From: DATJQA01 sp038057515
GTDB taxonomy: Bacteria; Patescibacteriota; Minisyncoccia; UBA6257; 2-01-FULL-56-20
DNA length: 7,316 nt
Direction: 5' to 3'
NCBI GenBank assembly: GCA_038057515.1
Contig: JBBUDB010000049.1
Span: 1 to 7,316, forward strand
Position numbers and translations under genes: made by a program
Shown here: positions 1 to 4,916 of the stretch, piece by piece
Layout: each line of letters starts with the position of its first letter
How positions within the stretch are numbered: the stretch's first letter is position 1
Notes under the pieces: generated by a model
Database searches by the model: none
The model's input: only the letters and a program-made list of their open reading frames with translations
What the model was told of the DNA's origin: nothing

Positions 1-10
1 AATGTAGCTA

Positions 11-66
11 TTCGGCAATATTCTTATAATTCGGCAAAATCAAGCAACTGCCGAAGCAATTGCCGA
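11..66. repeat. Cluster of TTCGGCAA / TTGCCGA short repeats
   Basis: TTCGGCAA occurs twice in direct orientation (11-18 and 30-37). Its complement follows twice, as TGCCGAA (49-55) and TTGCCGA (60-66), so the four form an imperfect inverted arrangement. A perfect -10-like TATAAT (25-30) lies between the two direct copies, but no -35 can be judged because the window begins too close. The arrangement could be an operator or the edge of a larger repeat region. No function can be assigned. Confidence 0.45.
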
Positions 67-90
67 TTGATAAACAAATATGTTTATCAA
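67..90. repeat. Interrupted inverted repeat TTGATAAACA-AATA-TGTTTATCAA
   Basis: Two perfect 10-bp arms (67-76 and 81-90) are separated by four bases. The arms contain TAAACA and TGTTTA, the outer parts of the 16-bp palindrome found downstream, but in outward orientation. TTGATAAAC also recurs at 177-185. This may be a second binding motif or a decayed relative of the palindrome array. The similarity is visible; the role is unknown. Confidence 0.45.
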
Positions 91-129
91 AAATATGTTT
101 GTTTAGCGCTAAACATTATTTATAGAGCA

Positions 130-165
130 ATTTTACAATTGTTTAGCGCTAAACAATTGTAAAAT
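130..165. repeat. 36-bp perfect palindrome around array copy 2
   Basis: The second copy of the 16-mer is the core of a fully symmetric 36-bp sequence centred between 147 and 148. Ten further base pairs of symmetry on each side (ATTTTACAAT and its complement) surround the shared core. It is the longest uninterrupted palindrome in the array. As DNA it could extrude a cruciform; as RNA it would form a long hairpin without a run of T after a GC stem, so it is not a typical terminator. Confidence 0.8.
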
Positions 166-168
166 ATC

Positions 169-195
169 AGTTTTTGTTGATAAACGTGCTAAATG
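169..195. repeat. Possible decayed array copy
   Basis: The one irregular step of the array (69 instead of 40-41) contains a GTTT at 170-173, which is 40 bp before the next exact copy. It also contains GTGCTAAAT at 186-194, aligned 40 bp after the previous copy and matching the right half GCGCTAAAC at 7 of 9 positions. A decayed palindrome with about 11 extra bases between its halves would explain the spacing. This is weak and partly numerological. Confidence 0.25.
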
Positions 196-369
196 GCAAA
201 AATTTGGATGTTTAGCGCTAAACATATGTCTAATCTGGGGATATTAAATTGTTTAGCGCTAAACAATCGGTATAAATCGTTCAAAAATATGTTTAGCGCT
301 AAACATGTGCCTAGTTTGTGGATATTGTATTGTTTAGCGCTAAACAATAAACTAAAACGGCGGTAAGAC

Positions 370-774
370 ATGGACACAAGATCAACCGGCAATATTGGCG
401 AGAATCTGGCCTGTTTTTATCTTAATGGCCTTGGGAAGAAGGTTCTGTATAGGAACTTCAGGGGTAAAATAGGCGAAATAGACGTGATATATAGGGACAG
501 GGACGGCTCCCTTGTTTTCCTTGAGGTCAAGGCAATCGTCGCTGATGATCCCCGGAGATCAATATTTCAGCCCGAAGACCATCTGACGAGGTCTAAGCTT
601 GAGAGGCTACGGAGAATTTGCGCATTGTTTAGCGCTAAACATTCGGAACTTATCAATGAAAATGTCGGCTGGAGAATCGATGCGCTCGCCATAACCATGC
701 CCAGAATAGAAAACGAAGATAACTTGACAGATATATATAAAAGTTGTGTATTCAATTACTACGAAAATATCTAA
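370..774 (+). CDS. YraN/UPF0102-family putative endonuclease
   Basis: The 134-residue protein has the length and layout of the YraN (UPF0102) family, a small PD-(D/E)XK nuclease-like fold whose cellular role is not settled. An N-terminal G-x-x-G-E-x-x-A motif (residues 7-14) leads into RNFRGKIGEID (28-38) and VFLEVK (49-54), so the presumed metal-binding set D38, E52 and K54 is present. GWRIDALAI near residue 105 matches the conserved C-terminal strand. The start is the ATG at 370, with only a weak GGTAAG ahead of it. The variable part of the chain (ALFSAKH) is encoded by an exact copy of the upstream 16-bp palindrome. Composition is odd: 11 of 13 arginines are AGA/AGG and about half the isoleucines are AUA, unlike the following genes, which suggests a different origin or an AT-rich island. 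No convincing own promoter is seen; weak -35/-10 pairs overlap the last palindrome. Confidence 0.88.
   Translation: MDTRSTGNIGENLACFYLNGLGKKVLYRNFRGKIGEIDVIYRDRDGSLVFLEVKAIVADDPRRSIFQPEDHLTRSKLERLRRICALFSAKHSELINENVGWRIDALAITMPRIENEDNLTDIYKSCVFNYYENI
626..641. repeat. Seventh copy of TGTTTAGCGCTAAACA, inside yraN
   Basis: An exact 16-bp copy lies within the coding sequence and is translated in frame as part of A-L-F-S-A-K-H. It sits in a region of the YraN family that tolerates variation, just before the conserved GWRID strand. Its flanks are not symmetric, unlike most copies of the upstream array. Chromosomal parS sites are often intragenic, and so are palindromic insertion elements; the sequence alone does not separate these. 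Confidence 0.85.
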
Positions 775-789
775 AAAACCACTGCTTAA

Positions 790-817
790 TTGACAATCCT
801 CTTTTTTCCGATATGAT
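790..817 (+). promoter_or_regulatory. Sigma70-type promoter for nusA
   Basis: TTGACA (790-795, perfect -35) and TATGAT (812-817, five of six -10 bases) are separated by 16 bp. Transcription would start near 824, seven or so bases before the hairpin at 831-848. It is the best promoter match in the window and lies between yraN and nusA. Confidence 0.75.
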
Positions 818-830
818 GGAAGCGTTCCCT

Positions 831-854
831 GTCCGCCCCCGAGCGGACTTTTTT
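831..854 (+). terminator. Terminator-like hairpin in the nusA leader (possible attenuator)
   Basis: GTCCGC (831-836) pairs with GCGGAC (843-848) around the loop CCCCGA, and six T follow directly (849-854). This has the form of an intrinsic terminator, yet it lies downstream of the nusA promoter and 20 bases before the nusA ATG. It may end yraN transcription, but any transcript from the promoter at 790-817 must also pass it. Because NusA itself promotes pausing and termination at hairpins, feedback attenuation is a natural hypothesis. The stem has only six pairs, so efficiency may be partial. Confidence 0.65.
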
Positions 855-874
855 ACAAAAACAAACCCACGCTT

Positions 875-2116
875 ATGCTAAACGTCAAAGAACTGGCTCG
901 CGCCGTAAAACAAGTTGCCGAGGAAAAAAGCCTGGACCCGAACCAGGTCATCGAGGCCATCGAATCGTCTCTTGCCGCCGCCTATAAAAAAGAATACGGC
1001 ACGCGCGGCGAGATCATTCGCGCCAAGCTCGATATGAAAACCGGCGAGATGAACTTCTGGCAGGTGAAGAGCGTTGTCGATGAGACGACCGTGCGTATCG
1101 TTGAGAAGGGCGAGGAAGAAGTCGAACCCGAGCCGGAGAAACCATCCGAGCGCGCCGCCGATGATTTCGGCGAAGATGGAGAACTCAAATTGCCCCGCTA
1201 CAACGGCGAGCGCCATATCATGTTGGACGAGGCGAAGAATATCAACCCCGGCGTCGAACTCGGCGACGAAGTCACCTTCCCGCTCGAAACGAAAGAGGAC
1301 TTTGGCCGCATCGCCGCCCAGACGGCGAAGCAAGCGGTTTTCCAAAAACTCCGCGAGTCCGAGCGCGACTCGATCCTTAGGGAGTGGCGCGGCCGCGAGA
1401 ACCAGATCGTGAGCGGCATCGTGCAACGCTTTGAGCGGGGGAATGTGTATATTGATCTTGGCCGCGCCGTGGGCGTGATGTTCGCGAACGAATCGGTGCC
1501 AGGCGAGCACTATCGCTCGGGCGAACGACTTCGATTTCTCACCCTGGCCGTTCAAGAGGACACGCGCCTCCCGGGAATTATTTTGTCGCGCTCGCACCCG
1601 AAGTTCGTCGCGAAACTTTTCGAGCTCGAGGTGCCCGAAGTCGCTGACGGCTCGGTGGAGATCAAACTTATTGCCCGAGAACCGGGCAGTCGCACGAAGC
1701 TCGCCGTGCTTTCGCACGCCGGCGGAGTTGATCCGGTGGGCGCGCTCGTCGGCCAGCGGGGGACGCGCGTCATGGCCGTGAACAATGAACTCGGCCCAGA
1801 GAAGATCGACATCATCGAATACTCTGACGACCCCGAAAAATTCTTGGTGAATGCGCTTTCACCGGCGAAGGTGCAGAGCGTCGAGATCGGCGAGGGCCGG
1901 GCCGCCCGGGTGTATGTGCCCGACGATCAGCTGTCGCTCGCCATCGGCCGCGGCGGCCAGAACGTGCGGCTAGCCGCAAAACTTACCGGCTGGAAGATAG
2001 ATGTGCGTTCGAACGCCAAGCCCGACATCGTGCCGGAGGATGGGGCAATCTTTGATCCGAACGCCGCCCCAAGCTCTCTGGGGAACGAAGATGATGAGCC
2101 GGTCGGCCTCTCTTAA
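875..2116 (+). CDS. nusA: Transcription termination/antitermination factor NusA
   Basis: NusA binds RNA polymerase near the RNA exit channel and modulates pausing, termination and antitermination. The 413-residue protein has the usual order. An N-terminal polymerase-binding domain (about 1-160) opens with the family signature around DPNQVIEAIESSLAAAYKKEYG (21-42). An S1 RNA-binding domain follows (about 176-240, IVSGIVQRFERGNVYIDLG), then KH1 (about 245-325, GQRG loop 293-296) and KH2 (about 330-380, GRGG loop 358-361). The tail (381-413) is acidic and lacks the extra C-terminal acidic repeats of the enterobacterial protein. The N-terminal domain carries an acidic, proline-rich insertion (about 80-104). 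The usual neighbours rimP and infB are absent from the window. The ATG at 875 has no Shine-Dalgarno. A strong promoter and a terminator-like hairpin precede it. Confidence 0.97.
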   Translation: MLNVKELARAVKQVAEEKSLDPNQVIEAIESSLAAAYKKEYGTRGEIIRAKLDMKTGEMNFWQVKSVVDETTVRIVEKGEEEVEPEPEKPSERAADDFGEDGELKLPRYNGERHIMLDEAKNINPGVELGDEVTFPLETKEDFGRIAAQTAKQAVFQKLRESERDSILREWRGRENQIVSGIVQRFERGNVYIDLGRAVGVMFANESVPGEHYRSGERLRFLTLAVQEDTRLPGIILSRSHPKFVAKLFELEVPEVADGSVEIKLIAREPGSRTKLAVLSHAGGVDPVGALVGQRGTRVMAVNNELGPEKIDIIEYSDDPEKFLVNALSPAKVQSVEIGEGRAARVYVPDDQLSLAIGRGGQNVRLAAKLTGWKIDVRSNAKPDIVPEDGAIFDPNAAPSSLGNEDDEPVGLS

Positions 2117-2141
2117 CACCCGGAGCTTAAGTCAATACAAT
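2113..2141 (+). promoter_or_regulatory. Promoter for hppA overlapping the nusA stop
   Basis: TTAACA (2113-2118) and TACAAT (2136-2141) are spaced by 17 bp, each matching consensus at five of six positions. The -35 overlaps the TAA stop of nusA (2114-2116). Transcription would start near 2148, giving a leader of about 20 bases before the hppA ATG. hppA can therefore be expressed separately from nusA. Confidence 0.6.
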
Positions 2142-2167
2142 AAAAAGCGCTCACCAAAATATAAACC

Positions 2168-4198
2168 ATGTTCACCACCACAGAATTCTATTTAGCCGCC
2201 GCGTTGGTTTCGGTCGCGTTCAGCTTTTATCTCATGCTGACGCTTAAGAAATTTTCTCCCGGGAACGAGAAGATGCTGGCGATCCGGGCCGCCATCAGGG
2301 AGGGTTCGCAAAGCTATCTCCTGCGGCAGAACAAGACCGTGGCGGTCGTGGCCGCTATTATCGCGGTCATATTGTATCTTTCTTTGGGATGGAAGATCGC
2401 GCTTGGGTTTTTGGTCGGCGCCTTCGCGTCGGCGCTTGCCGGATATCTCGGCATGATGACGGCGGTGGATGCGAACTCGCGAACAACGGAGGCCGCCAAA
2501 AACGGCATCGGCGCCTCGTTCCGGGTCGCGTTTCTCGGCGGCTCGGTGACCGGCTTTCTTGTCGTCGGTCTCGGGCTCCTCGTGACCGGCGGCTTCTACG
2601 CCATCTTCGGCGACGTGGCGGCCTTGACGGGACTGGCTTTCGGGAGCTCGCTCATCTCGGTCTTCGCGCGTCTCGGGGGCGGCATTTTCACGAAAGCCGC
2701 CGATGTCGGCACCGATCTTGTCGGCAAGGTTGAGGCGGGCATTCCCGAGGATGACCCGCGAAATCCCGGCGTCATCGCCGACAATGTGGGCGATAACGTG
2801 GGCGACTGCGCGGGCATGGCGGCCGATCTTTTCGAAACTTATGCCGTGACGCTCACGGCCGCGGTCCTTCTGGGCAAGGCGATGACGAGTTTTTCGCCCG
2901 AACAGCTCGCCTATCCCTTCGTCATGGGCGGCCTCGCGATCATTGCTTCCATTATCGGCAGTTTCTTCGTGCGCTTGAAACCCGGCGGCTCCATCATGGG
3001 CGCGCTCTATAAGGGCCTTATCGCGGCGCTCGTCATCTCGGGAGTGTTCTTCTACGGCGCGGCGCGGGTGTTCTTCCCGGCTGATGCGACAAGCGTCTTC
3101 CTTGCGAGCCTCATTGGCCTCACGGTCACCGTCCTTATGGTTCTTGCCACTGACTATTACACCGCGAAGCGCTTCCGTCCGGTCCAGACCATCGCCCATG
3201 CTTCGAAATCGGGCCACGGGACGAACGTTATCATGGGCCTTTCGGTCGGCATGGAAGCGACCTTTGCGCCAGTCATTGTGATCGTGGCCGGCATCCTCGG
3301 CGCCTACGCGCTCTTTGGTCTCTATGGAATTGCGATCGCCGCGACCGCCATGCTTTCGGTGGCGGGTATCGTGGTGGCCATCGACGCCTTCGGCCCGATA
3401 ACCGATAACGCCGGCGGTATCGCCGAAATGACCGGCGCGTCGAAAGAAGTCCGCGAAGCGACCGACGCGCTCGATGCGGTGGGGAACACGACGAAAGCCG
3501 TCACCAAGGGCTACGCCATCGCCTCGGCGGGGCTTGCGGCGCTCGTGCTTTTCGCCGGATACACCGAGGAGCTGGCGCGGCTCGGGAAGACCGTCGTTTT
3601 CCGACTCGACGACCCGATGGTGCTCATTGGCCTCTTCCTCGGCGCCGGCGTCACGAACCTCTTCGCATCGCTCGCTATGAAATCGGTTGGCAATGCCGCC
3701 GGCGTTCTTGTTGAAGAGATCCGTCGGCAGTTTCGCGAGATCCCCGGCCTTTTGGCCGGTACGCAAGAGAGTATGTCCGCCGGAGGCGGATCCGCCTCCG
3801 GCGGAGAAGGCACGGCGAAGCCGGAGTATGCCAAGGCGGTCGACATCGTGGCGCGCGCGGCCCTTCGAGAAATGGTGGCCCCGGCGCTCATCGCCGTCTT
3901 TGCGGTTGTCATTGTCGGTTTCGTCTTCGGCGCCGCGGCGCTCGGGGGATTCCTGATCGGCACGCTTCTCTCCGGCTTTTTCCTCGCCATCACCATGACG
4001 GCGGGCGGTGCGGCCTGGGATAACGCCAAAAAGTTCATCGAAGCCGGCAACTACGGTGGCAAGGGCTCGGACGCCCACAAAGCGGCTGTGACCGGTGATA
4101 CGGTCGGAGACCCATATAAAGACACCGCCGGACCAGCCATCAACCCGCTCATCAAGGTCATTAACATCGTTGCCCTGCTCATCGTTCCATTCCTTTAG
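2168..4198 (+). CDS. hppA: K+-independent-type H+-translocating membrane pyrophosphatase
   Basis: This integral membrane enzyme couples hydrolysis of cytosolic pyrophosphate to proton pumping, or runs in reverse. The 676 residues form about 15-16 hydrophobic segments. The substrate-site signatures are intact: DVGTDLVGKVE (179-189), the following DDPRNPGVIADNVGDNVGDCAG block (195-216), DNAKK (618-622) and GDTVGDPYKDTAGPAINP (643-660). GNTTKAVTKG (439-448) has Lys443 and Thr446 where K+-dependent enzymes have Ala and another small residue, so the K+-independent H+-pumping class is expected. A glycine/serine-rich insert (about 532-548) between the REIPG and KPEY motifs is encoded largely by a 30-bp palindrome at 3776-3805. 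The ATG at 2168 fits the hydrophobic start and lacks a Shine-Dalgarno. The gene ends 42 bp before the preferred clpP start. It would recycle pyrophosphate from biosynthesis, including that from the aminoacyl-tRNA synthetase TyrRS encoded downstream. Confidence 0.97.
   Translation: MFTTTEFYLAAALVSVAFSFYLMLTLKKFSPGNEKMLAIRAAIREGSQSYLLRQNKTVAVVAAIIAVILYLSLGWKIALGFLVGAFASALAGYLGMMTAVDANSRTTEAAKNGIGASFRVAFLGGSVTGFLVVGLGLLVTGGFYAIFGDVAALTGLAFGSSLISVFARLGGGIFTKAADVGTDLVGKVEAGIPEDDPRNPGVIADNVGDNVGDCAGMAADLFETYAVTLTAAVLLGKAMTSFSPEQLAYPFVMGGLAIIASIIGSFFVRLKPGGSIMGALYKGLIAALVISGVFFYGAARVFFPADATSVFLASLIGLTVTVLMVLATDYYTAKRFRPVQTIAHASKSGHGTNVIMGLSVGMEATFAPVIVIVAGILGAYALFGLYGIAIAATAMLSVAGIVVAIDAFGPITDNAGGIAEMTGASKEVREATDALDAVGNTTKAVTKGYAIASAGLAALVLFAGYTEELARLGKTVVFRLDDPMVLIGLFLGAGVTNLFASLAMKSVGNAAGVLVEEIRRQFREIPGLLAGTQESMSAGGGSASGGEGTAKPEYAKAVDIVARAALREMVAPALIAVFAVVIVGFVFGAAALGGFLIGTLLSGFFLAITMTAGGAAWDNAKKFIEAGNYGGKGSDAHKAAVTGDTVGDPYKDTAGPAINPLIKVINIVALLIVPFL
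3776..3805. repeat. 30-bp perfect GC-rich palindrome within hppA
   Basis: TCCGCCGGAGGCGGA (3776-3790) is followed directly by its exact reverse complement (3791-3805), with GGATCC at the centre. It is read in frame as a serine/glycine-rich stretch (about residues 537-547) in a loop of the pyrophosphatase where the family usually goes straight from an IPG...GT motif to KPEY. Near-repeats GGTACG (3758-3763) and GGCACG (3810-3815) flank it, resembling a degraded duplication. It looks like an in-frame palindromic insertion. Confidence 0.85.
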
Positions 4199-4223
4199 TC
4201 GACGGAACGGCGTACACTAGAAT
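4195..4223 (+). promoter_or_regulatory. Possible clpP promoter (good -10, weak -35)
   Basis: TAGAAT (4218-4223) is a good -10 match; 17 bp upstream TTAGTC (4195-4200) is a poor -35. Initiation would fall near 4230, downstream of the first in-frame ATG of clpP (4226) but upstream of the canonical one (4241). The same TAGAAT stands at a similar distance ahead of tyrS. Chance similarity is not excluded. Confidence 0.35.
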
Positions 4224-4240
4224 CAATGAACGAATTCGAC

Positions 4241-4825
4241 ATGAACCTCATTCCAACCGTTATCGAAAAAGTTCCCGGCGGGGAACGCGCCTACGATATT
4301 TACTCGCGGCTCCTTAAAGATCGCATCGTGTTTTTGGGCGGACCAGTGAACGACGCCGTGGCGAACACCGTCATCGCCCAGCTTCTTTTTCTGGAGCACG
4401 AAGATCCGAAAAAAGAGATCAAGCTTTACCTGAATACGCCGGGCGGCTCCGTGACGGCCGGGCTCGCCATCTACGACACCATGCAGCTTGTGAAGCCCGA
4501 CGTCTCGACAATCTGCGTGGGCATGGCGGCCTCCATGGGCGCGGTGCTTCTCGCCGCCGGCAAGAAGGGCAAGCGCTATGCCCTCCCGAACTCGGAGATC
4601 TTGCTCCACCAGGTTATGGGCGGCGCCGAGGGCCAGGCGGTGGAGGTAGAGATCACGGCTCGGCAGATATTAAAGATGAAGGATAAGATCAACCAGATCC
4701 TCTCGAAGCACACCGGCCAGTCGATCCAGAAGGTTGATAAGGACACCGACCGCGACTTCTATATGACCCCCGGCGAAGCGCAGGCCTACGGGGTGATCGA
4801 CGAAATCATAAGGAAGAGCAAATAA
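4241..4825 (+). CDS. clpP: ATP-dependent Clp protease proteolytic subunit ClpP
   Basis: ClpP forms a tetradecameric serine protease chamber that degrades proteins fed by AAA+ partners such as ClpX or ClpC. From the ATG at 4241 the protein has 194 residues and begins MNLIPTVIEKVPGGERAYDI, the usual N-terminus of Bacillus-type ClpP. The catalytic triad then falls at Ser98 (GMAASMG), His123 (LLHQ) and Asp172 (DRDF), the same numbers as in B. subtilis, which is why this start is preferred. An in-frame ATG at 4226 would add five residues (MNEFD); a -10-like TAGAAT just upstream argues against it. The oligomer-forming and substrate-binding motifs (LNTPGGSVTAGLAIYD, HQVMGGAEGQA) are intact. There is no Shine-Dalgarno. 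No clpX or tig gene lies beside it. A strong terminator follows. Confidence 0.97.
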   Translation: MNLIPTVIEKVPGGERAYDIYSRLLKDRIVFLGGPVNDAVANTVIAQLLFLEHEDPKKEIKLYLNTPGGSVTAGLAIYDTMQLVKPDVSTICVGMAASMGAVLLAAGKKGKRYALPNSEILLHQVMGGAEGQAVEVEITARQILKMKDKINQILSKHTGQSIQKVDKDTDRDFYMTPGEAQAYGVIDEIIRKSK

Positions 4826-4840
4826 GAGGAGCCGCCTTCC

Positions 4841-4885
4841 GCGCCAGAAACCGGCCAGCTAAGCTGGCCGGTTTTCGTTTGGCGC
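4841..4885 (+). terminator. Intrinsic terminator after clpP
   Basis: AAACCGGCCAG (4848-4858) pairs perfectly with CTGGCCGGTTT (4864-4874) around the loop CTAAG, and the T-rich TTTTCGTTT (4872-4880) follows. An outer pair GCGCCA (4841-4846) and TGGCGC (4880-4885) could lengthen the structure. It separates the nusA-hppA-clpP block from tyrS and is the clearest terminator in the window. Confidence 0.88.
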
Positions 4886-4901
4886 ACAGGCGGTGTAGAA
4901 T
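4874..4901 (+). promoter_or_regulatory. Possible tyrS promoter (good -10, weak -35)
   Basis: TAGAAT (4896-4901) lies 15 bases before the tyrS ATG, giving a predicted leader of roughly ten bases. The -35 is poor: TTCGTT (4874-4879) at 16 bp, inside the T-tract of the preceding terminator. Since that terminator should block read-through, tyrS needs a start site here, which gives the match some support. Confidence 0.4.
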
Positions 4902-4916
4902 AATCACAACTTATCC

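Larger units (their letters stand above)
100..346. repeat. Array of six 16-bp palindromes TGTTTAGCGCTAAACA (parS/KorB-operator-like)
   Basis: Exact copies of TGTTTAGCGCTAAACA start at 100, 140, 209, 250, 290 and 331. The steps are 40, 69, 41, 40 and 41 bp. Several copies extend symmetrically: 208-225, 248-267, 289-306 and 328-349, and most of all 130-165. The spacers are AT-rich and mostly unlike one another, except that 225-249 and 306-330 agree at about 17 of 25 positions. The outer arms TGTTT/AAACA and the central CG match the chromosomal parS consensus TGTTTCACGTGAAACA, 12 of 16 positions. The half-site TTTAGC/GCTAAA is that of the KorB operator, which has one extra central base. Both are recognised by ParB-family proteins. 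Regular spacing resembles plasmid centromeres such as sopC. A ParB-type role is inference; a dispersed genomic palindrome is the main alternative. No ORF in this stretch looks like a gene. Confidence 0.85.

Noticed and set aside
100..346. Reading the palindrome array as a CRISPR array
   Set aside because: The repeat is only 16 bp and fully palindromic, spacers are 24-25 bp (one is 53), two spacers are related to each other, one repeat copy lies inside a gene, and no cas gene is present.
100..346. Classical replication origin with DnaA boxes
   Set aside because: No TTATCCACA-like boxes are seen in the window; GTTTATCAA is too different. Origin proximity remains possible only through the parS-like argument.
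189..392. A minus-strand ORF across the array with repeated LFSAK and LALN peptides
   Set aside because: The peptide repeats are just the palindrome translated; the rest is AT-rich noncoding sequence and there is no conserved protein feature.
878..1717. Long minus-strand ORF opposite nusA, and similar ones opposite hppA (2192-4078) and other genes
   Set aside because: They are shadows of GC-rich genes whose plus-strand products are clearly recognised; the antisense products are arginine-, histidine- and glycine-rich without known domains.
4826..4916. T-box leader controlling tyrS
   Set aside because: The only hairpin is the clpP terminator and the space between it and the ATG is about 30 bases, too short for a specifier loop and antiterminator.
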